NCBI GenBank assembly: GCA_003152075.1
Contig: PLZG01000037.1
Coordinates: 1 to 35,046 of the forward strand
Origin: a candidate division FCPU426 bacterium
GTDB lineage: Bacteria > Oederibacteriota > Muellerivitia > Muellerivitales > Muellerivitaceae
Direction: 5' to 3'
Length of the DNA stretch: 35,046 nt
In this document: piece by piece, positions 17,266 through 25,069 of the stretch
Position numbering within the stretch: the first letter of the stretch is position 1
Layout: the number at the start of each line of letters is the position of its first letter
The notes under the pieces: generated by a model
Databases searched by the model: none
Told to the model about the DNA's origin: nothing
The model's input: the letters and a program-made list of their open reading frames with translations, nothing else
Program-made: the position numbers and the translations under genes

Positions 17266-17403
17266 GTCATTCCGAGGAGTGGAGCTGATTGACGTGAATT
17301 GAGACAACGTAGGGGCGGCCCCCGTGGCCGCCCTTGGGCAGGCGCAGGGGCCTGCCCCTACAGTCTTTTCTTCAACCCGATTGAGGCTGGGCCTCGCAAT
17401 GAC
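17266..17403. repeat. GTCATT...AATGAC palindromic repeat, copy 3, carrying a second repeat inside
   Basis: The outer element runs from GTCATT (17266-17271) to AATGAC (17398-17403) and shares both ends with the copy at 13345. Its middle holds a different palindrome, listed separately at 17309-17361. It occupies most of the gap between rsmI and the M50-like gene. Confidence 0.8.
17309..17361. repeat. GTAGGGGC...GCCCCTAC palindrome nested in the outer repeat
   Basis: GTAGGGGCGGCC at the left and GGCCTGCCCCTAC at the right form imperfect terminal inverted repeats around a GC-rich centre with its own GGCC/GGCC symmetry. This family is seen in many environmental genomes as a stand-alone intergenic repeat. 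Here it is nested inside a different repeat family, which is consistent with insertion. Confidence 0.7.
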
Positions 17404-17431
17404 AGCTAAACCACTGATTGGACATTAGCCA

Positions 17432-18133
17432 ATGAAAAAAATTAAAAAATTTATCCTCGGCTCCATCTTAAAAATCATCTTTGGTGTTTTGCTGGTCTGG
17501 CTCATCGCCGCCCTGTCTTGTGTCCTGGGGCCCGCTTTATTCCGGATTCATTGGCTCACCACCGAAAGCTTGGTTTTCTCTAGCTGTTTCGCCATTTATT
17601 TCATCATTCACTTCGCTCTCTATAAGCCCATATTGAGCCACGTGATGGCGCACGAGCTGACCCACGCCCTGGCCGCAATCTTAATGGGCGGGAAGGTCAC
17701 CTCAATCCACGCTTCCACGACGGGCGGGACGACTGTCATCAATAAATCCCATCTATTCATCAGCCTGGCGCCCTACATTTTTCCGCTTTACACCGCCGTA
17801 GCATTGGGACTTTTTGTCATCGCGGCGGACTCCTTCCAGCTTCTCTTTTTAGGGTTGACCGGGTTCACTTACGCTTTTCACTTGGCCCTCACCGTTTATT
17901 CACTTTCCCATCACCAGCCTGACTTAAAAGAAGGCGGAGTGGTGTTCTCCTTGATTTTCATTTTGGCGGGAAATATGATTGTCTTAATGCTCCTGATCTC
18001 GTTCCTTTGGCCGCATGCCCTGCCGTTTTCACAAGCTTTTTCCGAGACGTTCCAATGGGCCATCCGTTTGGCCCAGTCGCTTTATAACTTTGTAATTCCC
18101 CATCTCAATCATTCGGAGGGTAGGTCCTCATGA
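17432..18133 (+). CDS. M50-like membrane zinc metalloprotease
   Basis: A 233-residue membrane protein with about five or six helices and a membrane-embedded HELTH motif (His74-Glu75...His78) at the end of a helix. This is followed by GGKVTSI and, later, PDLKEGG, whose Asp could be the third metal ligand, as in the NPxPxLDG region of site-2 proteases. The pattern fits the M50B-like group of intramembrane proteases. It lacks a PDZ domain and is short, so the substrate is unknown. Its last codons overlap the ATG of the PhoH gene in an ATGA arrangement, so the two are cotranslated. The likely start is ATG 17432; no strong Shine-Dalgarno is visible. Confidence 0.72.
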   Translation: MKKIKKFILGSILKIIFGVLLVWLIAALSCVLGPALFRIHWLTTESLVFSSCFAIYFIIHFALYKPILSHVMAHELTHALAAILMGGKVTSIHASTTGGTTVINKSHLFISLAPYIFPLYTAVALGLFVIAADSFQLLFLGLTGFTYAFHLALTVYSLSHHQPDLKEGGVVFSLIFILAGNMIVLMLLISFLWPHALPFSQAFSETFQWAIRLAQSLYNFVIPHLNHSEGRSS

Positions 18134-19458
18134 AAAAAACCTTTGTCTTGGATACCAACGTCCTGATTCACAATCCCCACGCCCTGGAATCCTTCGAGGA
18201 CAACACGGTGGTTATTCCCTTGGGCGTTATCGAGGAACTGGACACCTTTAAGAAGTACGAGGACGAGCGGGGCCGTAACGCCCGTGAGGTAGCCCGGAAG
18301 CTGGATGAATTGCGGCATAAGGGTAACCTGCAGGAGGGGGTTCCCCTGCCTAACGGGGGCATGGTGCGGGTGGATATCAGCACCCCCAATGGCCATTTGC
18401 CGCCAGCCCTATCCCACATGAAGATCGACAACAACATCATCGGCATCGCCCTGGGGCTCAAGGAAAAGGGTGAGAACGTGAAATTCATCACGAAGGATAT
18501 CAACGTGCGCATCAAGGCGGACGCCTTGGGGGTGGTATCCGAGGATTACGAGAGCAACAAGATCAACATCGACGAGTTTTACCCCGGCTGGACCACCCTG
18601 CCGGTCAAGGACAGCGAGGTGGATGATTTTTACAAGGCGGGCAAACTTTCCTTGAAGGGCTATGTCGACCAAGTGAAGCTTTATGAGAATGAGTTTTTGC
18701 TCTTGAAGAGCGATATCCACGAGGCAAAGTCCGCCCTCGCGGTTTACAAGGACACCCTGAAAGAAGCCCAATCCCTTTGGTTCAAGGACCCGGAAGCTTG
18801 GGGCATCAAGGCCCTGAACCGGGAACAACATTTCGCCCTGAACCTTCTTTTGAACGACCGCATTTCCATGGTGACCCTGGTGGGCTCGGCGGGAACGGGT
18901 AAAACCCTCTTAGCCCTGGCTGCGGGGTTGTTGAAAACCCTGGATGAGAAAAAATACCGGCGGGTCCTAGTGTCCCGGCCTATCGTGCCCATGGGGAAGG
19001 ATATCGGTTATTTGCCCGGCACCAAGGACGAGAAGCTGATGAACTGGATGCAGCCTATTTTCGACAACCTGGAATTCATTTTGGATAAGGGGCACCTGCA
19101 GAGCGACACCGAGGACGTGGATGACAAGGTGCAGTACCTACTGGATTCGCACAAGCTGGAAATGGAAGCCCTCACCTATATCCGCGGCCGGTCCATCCCC
19201 AAGCAGTTCATGATCGTGGACGAGGCCCAAAACCTGACGCCCCATGAGATCAAGACCATCGTTTCCCGCGCCGGGGTGGGTACCAAAATCATCATGACCG
19301 GGGATCCCTACCAGATCGACAACCCCTACCTGGACGCTTCCTCCAACGGAATCGTGTACCTGGCCGAGCATTTCAAGGGCAACGAGCTCTTCGGGCACGT
19401 CACCCTGTCCAAGAGCGAGCGCTCTCCGCTGGCCGCGTTAGCTGCGAAAGTCCTTTAA
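18130..19458 (+). CDS. PIN domain-PhoH ATPase fusion (PhoH2-type RNA helicase/nuclease)
   Basis: A 442-residue fusion. The N-terminal PIN nuclease domain has acidic residues Asp8 (FVLDTNVLIHN), Glu35/Glu36 (GVIEELD), Asp100 and Asp123 (FITKDINVR). The C-terminal PhoH ATPase domain has Walker A GSAGTGKT at 252-259, Walker B FMIVDEAQNL and a GDPYQIDNPYLD motif. PhoH2 proteins studied in mycobacteria couple ATP-dependent RNA unwinding to RNA cleavage, and an antitoxin-like gene sometimes precedes them; here the upstream coupled gene is instead an M50-like protease. The PIN residues look intact, so activity is plausible. Position and ATGA overlap indicate joint expression with 17432-18133. Confidence 0.93.
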   Translation: MKKTFVLDTNVLIHNPHALESFEDNTVVIPLGVIEELDTFKKYEDERGRNAREVARKLDELRHKGNLQEGVPLPNGGMVRVDISTPNGHLPPALSHMKIDNNIIGIALGLKEKGENVKFITKDINVRIKADALGVVSEDYESNKINIDEFYPGWTTLPVKDSEVDDFYKAGKLSLKGYVDQVKLYENEFLLLKSDIHEAKSALAVYKDTLKEAQSLWFKDPEAWGIKALNREQHFALNLLLNDRISMVTLVGSAGTGKTLLALAAGLLKTLDEKKYRRVLVSRPIVPMGKDIGYLPGTKDEKLMNWMQPIFDNLEFILDKGHLQSDTEDVDDKVQYLLDSHKLEMEALTYIRGRSIPKQFMIVDEAQNLTPHEIKTIVSRAGVGTKIIMTGDPYQIDNPYLDASSNGIVYLAEHFKGNELFGHVTLSKSERSPLAALAAKVL

Positions 19459-19463
19459 AAGGC

Positions 19464-19938
19464 AATTTTGAATTATGAATTTTAAATTTTGAATTTAGGA
19501 ATTTCCGCTTCGCGGAAAATAGAAATATGGCCCAAAAACAAAACATTATCCAGGCAAAAACTTTCCATTTCGCTTTGGAAATAGCGAAACTTTGCAAAAG
19601 TCTGCGAAAAGATTCGGAATACATGGCCTCTAAACAGTTGTTTAGGAGTGGAACAAGCGTGGGGGCAAATGTTGAAGAGGCTCTAGCGGGCCAAAGCCGT
19701 AAAGACTTTGTTTCCAAGATGTCGATTGCTTTAAAAGAAGCGCGTGAAACGCATTATTGGCTTCGACTGCTCCAAGAATCCCAGTTGGTCGAAGGGAATT
19801 ATTCAAAACGTATCGATGAAATTAAGGAAATTATTCTTATTCTGACTTCGATTATTAAAACCACGGTAGAAAAATCATGATGAAAAGCAATGCTTTTCCA
19901 CCTCAATTCATAATTCATAATTCAAAATTCAAAATTTC
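19464..19938. mobile_element. Candidate small element: IVP gene bounded by AT-rich inverted repeats and hairpins
   Basis: The left end is an AT-rich block built from AATTTTGAATT and TATGAATT words (19464-19499), then the hairpin TTTCCGC-TTC-GCGGAAA (19502-19518). The right end mirrors this: hairpin GAAAAGC-AAT-GCTTTTC (19882-19898), then CAATTCATAATTCATAATTC and related words to 19938. Reverse-complementing the right end gives the same order of words, with a shared AGG between the AT block and the hairpin. The only gene inside is the four-helix-bundle protein. No transposase or clear target duplication is visible, so mobility is inferred. Confidence 0.5.
19527..19880 (+). CDS. Four-helix-bundle protein (23S rRNA intervening-sequence protein, S23/IVP family)
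   Basis: A 117-residue, all-helical protein of the IVP/S23 family, first known from intervening sequences inserted in 23S rRNA genes of Leptospira and Coxiella and since found scattered in genomes. The signature RSGTSVGANVEEA and the later FVSKMSIALKEARETHYWL are clear. Biochemical function is unknown. There is no rRNA gene in the window. The gene lies between inverted AT-rich repeats, and its TGA overlaps ATGATG, the apparent start of pdxA. Confidence 0.93.
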   Translation: MAQKQNIIQAKTFHFALEIAKLCKSLRKDSEYMASKQLFRSGTSVGANVEEALAGQSRKDFVSKMSIALKEARETHYWLRLLQESQLVEGNYSKRIDEIKEIILILTSIIKTTVEKS

Positions 19939-20926
19939 TGTTAAGTCGTTAATTGCCGTGACTCTTGGTGATCCTGCCGGCATTGGCGGAGAGGTGGCCC
20001 TCAAGGCCCTCTCTTTAATCGCTCCCAAATCAAAATCCAACTTTGTTCTCATAGGCGACTACCGGCATTGGGTTTCGTTAGCTAAGAAATTCAAATTTCG
20101 CCTTCCGCTCATTTGGGTCAATGACGCTGAGTTGGGCCGGGAACTTAAAAATGGCGTAGCGGTCCTGGATATGGGCGGGGTCAAGAAGCTCCAGTGGGGC
20201 AAGATATCCGCCGCCAACGGAGCTGCCGCCGTGCGCTATATTTGCGAAGGGGCCCGGCTGGCCTTGGAGGGGGAAGTGGACGCCCTCGTTACAGCCCCTA
20301 TCAGCAAAGAGGCCATCCATAAGGCGGGCTGTCCCTATCCCGGCCATACCGAGTTATTGGCTACCCTTTCCGGCAACCCATCCTTTGCCATGATGATGGT
20401 GGGTGGGCCATTTAAAATCACACTTCAATCTATCCATGTGGCTCTCAAGGATTCCCTTGCCAGCGTTAAGCCGGACTTGGTTTGGGAGAAATTGGAATTG
20501 ACCCACAAGACCATTCGGAAATGGTTTGGAATCAAAAATCCCCGCATTGCCATCGCTGGGGTGAATCCCCACGCCGGTGAGAATGGTGCCTTTGGGAAGG
20601 AAGAAATTAAAATCTTAAAGCCGGTTATCGCGAAAGCCCAGAAGCTGGGCTGGAAAGTCAGCGGGCCCCATCCGCCTGACACACTTTTTTATTGGGCGTC
20701 CAAGGGAAACTATGACGCAATCCTCTGCATGTACCATGACCAGGGTTTGATTCCCTTTAAGCTGGCGGCTTTTGACAGCGGTGTGAACCTCACGCTTGGT
20801 TTACCTTTTATCCGCACCTCGCCTGACCATGGAACCGCTTTCGACATCGCGGGAAAGGGAATCGCCAAACCTTCCAGCATGGTGGCGGCAATCCAGCTGG
20901 CTGAAAAGCTTTCGATTAACCATTGA
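19877..20926 (+). CDS. pdxA: 4-hydroxythreonine-4-phosphate dehydrogenase PdxA
   Basis: PdxA oxidises 4-phosphohydroxy-L-threonine in the DXP-dependent pyridoxal-phosphate pathway. The conserved parts are present: LIAVTLGDPAGIGGE, LVTAPISKEAIHKAG, GHTELLA and SIHVALKD (metal-ligand His), GVNPHAGENGAFG, the third metal-ligand His in MYHDQGLIPFK, and RTSPDHGTAFDIAG. The 349-residue ORF begins at ATG 19877 or 19880. Its first ~25 residues are encoded by the hairpin and AT-rich repeat of the adjacent IVP element; the normal enzyme begins near SLIAVTLGDP. No ATG, GTG or TTG start lies between the repeat and that motif, so translation probably starts in the element. Homologues usually lie beside rsmA, which here is 2.7 kb away. 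Confidence 0.95.
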   Translation: MMKSNAFPPQFIIHNSKFKISVKSLIAVTLGDPAGIGGEVALKALSLIAPKSKSNFVLIGDYRHWVSLAKKFKFRLPLIWVNDAELGRELKNGVAVLDMGGVKKLQWGKISAANGAAAVRYICEGARLALEGEVDALVTAPISKEAIHKAGCPYPGHTELLATLSGNPSFAMMMVGGPFKITLQSIHVALKDSLASVKPDLVWEKLELTHKTIRKWFGIKNPRIAIAGVNPHAGENGAFGKEEIKILKPVIAKAQKLGWKVSGPHPPDTLFYWASKGNYDAILCMYHDQGLIPFKLAAFDSGVNLTLGLPFIRTSPDHGTAFDIAGKGIAKPSSMVAAIQLAEKLSINH

Positions 20927-21113
20927 AAAGCGCTTCGATGAAAGGCCCTTTTCAGCTAAAAGGTCTCCGGTTATTGGCCTTTTTCCAACCAAACTTGCCT
21001 TCCAAAATTTTGATCTAGTGGTACAATTTCATTCGCCGTGGTTGTCATTGTTTGCCAAGTTTTGAAAGTCGCCGCATCGAAATCCCCAGGCTATGCCCAG
21101 GGAAGAGAGGCGT

Positions 21114-21156
21114 CCCAGCCGGAGGCTGGGTCCCCAAAGGGGAGACTTCGGCGAAG
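21114..21156. repeat. Three consecutive short-loop hairpins in the pdxA-to-secreted-protein gap
   Basis: The 314-bp gap 20927-21240 has no gene I can support. It holds three adjacent perfect hairpins with 3-base loops: CCCAGCC-GGA-GGCTGGG (21114-21130), TCCCC-AAA-GGGGA (21131-21143) and CTTC-GGC-GAAG (21146-21156). Upstream is a TACAAT box near 21022-21027 without an obvious -35 partner. Confidence 0.6.
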
Positions 21157-21240
21157 CCGCCCGGTAAAACAAGCTAAACACAATCCAAATAGGCCGCTTA
21201 GGTTATTTTTGCCTTACATCAAACCGCCGGGAGGGTGGAC

Positions 21241-23520
21241 GTGAATATTGGAAATAACTGGAAGTTTTTTGGAGCCGCGACCATCTTTATCTCTTTAGGT
21301 TTTGTCGTCAGTTGCACCAGGACGATTGCCATTCCCGTCAGCCCTTCTTTCCCCACTAACACTCCGATCGTTGTCGGTACTCCGACCAATTCGCCCACCA
21401 CTACTCCAACAAACACTCCCACGAATACGGTCACTCCTACCATAACCAATACACCTAATGGACCGACTAATACCCCCACCAATTCGCCGACGGTGACCCC
21501 TTCCAACACCCCTTCCAACACCGCGACTCCCAGCCCCACTAACACCATTACATCAACGCCCACCGCCAATCCCAACGCGATTGCCGATTTCGAGGCAGGC
21601 CTAATGAAAGATAATTCAACCAATGGCTTAAGCGGGGTTTGGTACGCTGTTTTGGATACAACCGGCTCGACTACCGGTGTAACGGCAATCCTTGCCGGGG
21701 GAACCGGATGCAGTTCCGGTAATTATGTTTCCATGGGCGGCAACACCGCTGCGACAGGAAATATTTTCGCGCAACTTCAAGGTGATTTTTTAAGTCCTGC
21801 GGCTCAATACAATATCAATACGACCGCTCCGGGCGGCACCAATGCCTTCGTTTTCTGCATTAAGGGTTCGGCTCCGGGTAATCAAGTTTGGTTCTCCGTT
21901 GCCGACGCGGCCACAAGCTTTACTTCGGCTGATGCCGGAGTAAATGTTCCGATCTCGGCCGCTTGGACATCGGTTACGGTTTGCTTTAACCATATGCAAA
22001 GCCCCAATTGGGCTCCTGCCAGCCTTACGGGTCATGTGTTTGATCCGACAACGGCTATCCATTTCTCTTGGAAGGTGACTGCCGCATCTTCGCCCTATGA
22101 GATCGATATTGACAATTTCCAATTTGCCCAAGTGGTCGGTGCTGTTTGTCCCACCCTAACCCCTACCGCGACGGTCAATCCCATGATGATCGACGATTTT
22201 GAGACCAATACCGCGAACCTTGACCCTGGTCCCTTTGCCACCTTTAACGGCAGTTGGTTCACCACGACCGACGGCTCGGTGGCTATATCCCCGGTGACCA
22301 ACGCCGGGAGCTGGACCGATTCGTCTCCTGGACAAACAGGGGGAGCTGGGGATTACGCGGCCCATGTGACGATTGCCGGAGCCCCGGTTTCCTTCGCCAA
22401 TTTCGGCTTCAACTTCATCAATCCCCCGACTACCACTTCCACAGTGGATCTGTCAGCCTATACGGGCGTTATTTTCTACGTCAAAGCGGATGCGGCTTAT
22501 CCCAACATTGGTAATTATTTGAAGGTATCTTTCCCGGATGCCGATACCGCTTTGGCCGCGGGAATTTGTTCCATGTGCAGCGATTTCCATTCTGCCAATG
22601 TTTGTTTAACCACTTCTTGGACGCCTGTCACCATCTTCTTCAGCCAATTGAGCCAGGCGGGTTGGGGTGTTCCGCAGGTAGCCTTTAAACCCGCTTCCAT
22701 CTTCGGCATGCAATTTGAGTTCCCCGTGGGCCAAAACGCCGGCGGGATGGGGGTTTGGGTGGACGACGTCCAGTTGACCACCGCACCGGCGCCTGCTCCC
22801 TTGGGCGCGAATGCCATTTCCAATTTCGACTTCAATAACGGTGGAACCGGGTTAAACCCCAACCTCACCAACTATCCTCCGGCGGGTGCGAAAGGGTTCG
22901 CGACATATGTTCAAACGACATCCACGGTATTTGGAGTAATGATGGCCCCTTTCATTCTTTGCGGTTCGGGTGACGCCTCCAATTTTTCCGCGGCCGTCAG
23001 TTGCAAATGGACCGATGCGGCTGATGGAACTTATCCCGGGGCCCAGTTGCAATTATTTTTGATGCCTAATCCATCGGGAGGGGTGACCAACTACTACAAC
23101 CTTCCATCTGGTTTGACGGGCATCCAATTCGCATGGAACGTTTTGATCAATTCAACCACCGGGACCACTTCGGCGGGTATCAACCTCCACTACAACAACG
23201 CCAATATTGATGCGACGGGCGCTTATGGCACCTGTACTACGGGCTGTTACGATGATTATCTTGCCGCCATTCCAAAGGCGGCCGGCGGGGGTTGGAGCAA
23301 CCAATCGGTACCCTTCACGAGTTTCAAACAAGGCTATCCTTCCACGACTGTTCCCGCGGACGCTTGCGAACCTGGCGGTGGCGCTTCAAACGCTGTTTTC
23401 GCCTACTCGGGCGGATGCTACAACAATACGACCATTGGTTTTTCGTGGCAGGCCCAGTCCGGCAATGGCGCGGGCAGTTACACTACTTATTTCGAAGTGG
23501 ACAACGTCTCCTTCTATTGA
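21241..23520 (+). CDS. Secreted lipoprotein with Pro/Thr linker and three CBM11-like modules
   Basis: A 759-residue surface protein. A signal peptide ends in the lipobox FVVSC. A low-complexity linker of TNTPT/TPTNS repeats follows (residues about 35-115), then three beta-rich modules of ~170-250 residues. Each module opens with an AIADFE, MIDDFE or AISNFDF motif and closes with a VDNFQF-, VDDVQL- or VDNVSFY-like strand, as in carbohydrate-binding family 11/CIA30-type jelly rolls; repeated [16 protein letters not shown] strands support this. Cys pairs are frequent. GTG 21241 is chosen because GGGAGG at 21229-21234 is spaced 6 bases from it. It probably binds polysaccharide at the cell surface; no catalytic domain is seen. 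It ends with a strong terminator and separates pdxA from rsmA. Confidence 0.8.
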   Translation: MNIGNNWKFFGAATIFISLGFVVSCTRTIAIPVSPSFPTNTPIVVGTPTNSPTTTPTNTPTNTVTPTITNTPNGPTNTPTNSPTVTPSNTPSNTATPSPTNTITSTPTANPNAIADFEAGLMKDNSTNGLSGVWYAVLDTTGSTTGVTAILAGGTGCSSGNYVSMGGNTAATGNIFAQLQGDFLSPAAQYNINTTAPGGTNAFVFCIKGSAPGNQVWFSVADAATSFTSADAGVNVPISAAWTSVTVCFNHMQSPNWAPASLTGHVFDPTTAIHFSWKVTAASSPYEIDIDNFQFAQVVGAVCPTLTPTATVNPMMIDDFETNTANLDPGPFATFNGSWFTTTDGSVAISPVTNAGSWTDSSPGQTGGAGDYAAHVTIAGAPVSFANFGFNFINPPTTTSTVDLSAYTGVIFYVKADAAYPNIGNYLKVSFPDADTALAAGICSMCSDFHSANVCLTTSWTPVTIFFSQLSQAGWGVPQVAFKPASIFGMQFEFPVGQNAGGMGVWVDDVQLTTAPAPAPLGANAISNFDFNNGGTGLNPNLTNYPPAGAKGFATYVQTTSTVFGVMMAPFILCGSGDASNFSAAVSCKWTDAADGTYPGAQLQLFLMPNPSGGVTNYYNLPSGLTGIQFAWNVLINSTTGTTSAGINLHYNNANIDATGAYGTCTTGCYDDYLAAIPKAAGGGWSNQSVPFTSFKQGYPSTTVPADACEPGGGASNAVFAYSGGCYNNTTIGFSWQAQSGNGAGSYTTYFEVDNVSFY

Positions 23521-23534
23521 TCGGATAAGTCTTC

Positions 23535-23566
23535 AAGCCCGGTTCCGAAAGGAGCCGGGCTTTTTT
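23535..23566 (+). terminator. Intrinsic terminator of the CBM-like lipoprotein gene
   Basis: A 12-bp stem AAGCCCGGTTCC/GGAGCCGGGCTT with a GAAA tetraloop and one G-T pair, followed by a T run at 23561-23566. Confidence 0.92.
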
Positions 23567-23603
23567 GTTTTAGGGCTTCCTTCGTGGGGGAGGGGTCAAC
23601 CGC

Positions 23604-23609
23604 TATAAT
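23604..23609 (+). promoter_or_regulatory. Perfect TATAAT -10 box directly before rsmA
   Basis: TATAAT ends 7 bases before ATG 23617. Transcription from it would start at or next to the A of that codon, giving a leaderless message. No convincing -35 lies 16-18 bp upstream. Confidence 0.5.
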
Positions 23610-23616
23610 GCATCCC

Positions 23617-24537
23617 ATGGAATCTATCTCTGCCCTCTTCAAAGAGTTCTCCTACCGACCCCGGAAGTCCCAAGGGCAAAATTTTCTCACCGATCCGAAA
23701 ATCCTGGATCAAATCGACCAGGCCATTCAATGCCCCCCCGGTGATGTCCTATTGGAAGTGGGCGGGGGATATGGGGTACTCACCGAAAGGTTGGCGAGAA
23801 AGGGTTGTCCCCTCATCGTGATTGAACCGGACCATAAGCTTTTCGCAATGCTGGAGAGGAAATTTGTGAAGGCGGCCAATTCCGCTGAGGAATTGGCACA
23901 GAGTGCCTCTGTCGAGGCACACCACCCTGGCCCTCAACTTGTGGTTTCGGGCCAGGCGCCAGGCGTTTCGCTGGTGAAGGCGGACATCCTCAAGCTGGAC
24001 CTTCTTCCTTTGGCGCCGGCCTTGCCCGCCAAGTTGACCGTCGCCGGGAATATCCCCTACTACCTTACGACTCCCTTGATCACCCGCCTGCTGACCCAAT
24101 ATGGCCCTTCCATCCGGAAGATTTATTTGATGGTCCAAAAGGAAGTTGCCGACCGGATGGCCGCCAGGCCCGGAACCAAGGCTTACGGGGCCCTGACCCT
24201 CTGCGCCCAATATTATTCCGTGGTGACCAAATTAGTGGATGTCCCCTCCCGGTGTTTCAGGCCAGCCCCCAAGGTGGATTCGGCCTTCATTGAGATGGAA
24301 ATGAAAAGTGTTTATCCGCTGGCGGGAGAGGCCGAAAAGTGTTTTTTCCGCTTGGTCCGGGCCATCTTCCAAAGCCGCCGCAAGATGCTTTCCAATTCCC
24401 TGAAGTCCCTGGGAAAACCCCCGGACCAGGTGGAGGCGGCCTTGAAAAAACGGGGAATTGATCCGCAAATTCGGGGAGAACGGTTGGGATTGGAAGAATT
24501 TATCCAGCTCTCGCAGGCACTCGAACCGCCGTTATAA
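23617..24537 (+). CDS. rsmA: 16S rRNA (adenine1518-N6/adenine1519-N6)-dimethyltransferase RsmA (KsgA)
   Basis: RsmA dimethylates the two adjacent adenines in helix 45 of 16S rRNA, a late step of small-subunit assembly. Diagnostic motifs: KSQGQNFLTDP at the N-terminus, SAM motif I as LLEVGGGYGVLT, IEPDHKL, and the catalytic NIPYYLTTP, then the C-terminal CFRPAPKVDSAF. Length is 306 residues from ATG 23617; ATG 23608 is an alternative. Between the ERKF helix and VKADIL there are about 25 more residues than usual, encoded by a hairpin-rich segment (23903-23955). It lacks a Shine-Dalgarno and has a TATAAT box 7 bases upstream. Confidence 0.96.
   Translation: MESISALFKEFSYRPRKSQGQNFLTDPKILDQIDQAIQCPPGDVLLEVGGGYGVLTERLARKGCPLIVIEPDHKLFAMLERKFVKAANSAEELAQSASVEAHHPGPQLVVSGQAPGVSLVKADILKLDLLPLAPALPAKLTVAGNIPYYLTTPLITRLLTQYGPSIRKIYLMVQKEVADRMAARPGTKAYGALTLCAQYYSVVTKLVDVPSRCFRPAPKVDSAFIEMEMKSVYPLAGEAEKCFFRLVRAIFQSRRKMLSNSLKSLGKPPDQVEAALKKRGIDPQIRGERLGLEEFIQLSQALEPPL
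23903..23955. repeat. Double-hairpin segment inside rsmA
   Basis: Two perfect inverted repeats lie within the coding sequence: GTGCCTC-TGTC-GAGGCAC (23903-23920) and CTGGCCC...GGGCCAG (23927-23933/23949-23955). They coincide with residues that are extra compared with ordinary RsmA proteins and look like an in-frame repeat insertion. Confidence 0.55.
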
Positions 24538-24545
24538 TTCGTTTT

Positions 24546-24561
24546 GTCCACGACGGGGAGC
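24546..24561 (+). repeat. 16-bp direct repeat, left copy
   Basis: GTCCACGACGGGGAGC occurs here and again at 24952-24967. The two copies bracket the 94-residue membrane-protein gene. Confidence 0.7.
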
Positions 24562-24654
24562 GCCACGCACCGCAGTGTGACGCAGTGGGATTGGACGATA
24601 AAAAGGGAATCTTTCGTCGAGTTGGATTTTTCATCTTATCCCAGGGAGTGAACC

Positions 24655-24939
24655 ATGACAAAAGACGAGTACGAGAAAGTCTTCCAGCACATCAACGACT
24701 TGGCTCAAAAAAACGCCCTCGGTAAAATCTCTCACCAAACTATGTATGAAGGTTTGAAAAAATTGCTTGAGGAACTTATTGCGGCGGCTACGGCCCACTC
24801 CGCTAAATTTGAGAGGCGCAGGGCCTTTTGGCGGGGTTGCTTCATCGGTGCCGGTTTCCTCGCTGTCCTTGCGTACGCGGCGTTCGTCCTGTGGCAAAAA
24901 GGATGGCTGAGGGGATGGATGAAAGGGATAGGAATCTAG
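24655..24939 (+). CDS. Small hypothetical membrane protein
   Basis: A 94-residue protein that I do not recognise. Residues 1-50 are helical and charged (TKDEYEKVFQHINDLAQK and a LKKLLEELI segment), compatible with a short coiled coil or soluble domain. One transmembrane segment follows at about 61-80 (FIGAGFLAVLAYAAFVLW), then a short basic tail, so the N-terminus is probably cytoplasmic. GGGAG sits 6 bases before the ATG. The gene is flanked by two identical 16-bp direct repeats, which suggests it was inserted or duplicated as a unit. It lies between rsmA and glmS and shares no obvious function with either. Confidence 0.65.
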   Translation: MTKDEYEKVFQHINDLAQKNALGKISHQTMYEGLKKLLEELIAAATAHSAKFERRRAFWRGCFIGAGFLAVLAYAAFVLWQKGWLRGWMKGIGI

Positions 24940-24951
24940 ATGGTAACTCTC

Positions 24952-24967
24952 GTCCACGACGGGGAGC
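24952..24967 (+). repeat. 16-bp direct repeat, right copy
   Basis: Identical to 24546-24561 and 406 bp downstream of it. It begins 13 bases after the stop codon of the small membrane-protein gene. Confidence 0.7.
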
Positions 24968-25069
24968 CGGGTTGGAGGTGATAGAAGGGCGCTTCAAGGG
25001 CCCTAATTGTAAGTCTCAACCGGCTTTGTTAAGATGCGCCTTCCGTAAAAGCAATTTTGAATTGTGGAA

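Noticed and set aside
13345-17403. GTCATT...AATGAC elements as insertion sequences
   Set aside because: They are 127-149 bp with no reading frame for a transposase; they fit non-coding palindromic repeats.
20927-21240. Small frames such as 21038-21244
   Set aside because: They run through hairpin repeats, have no ribosome-binding site and no recognisable sequence.
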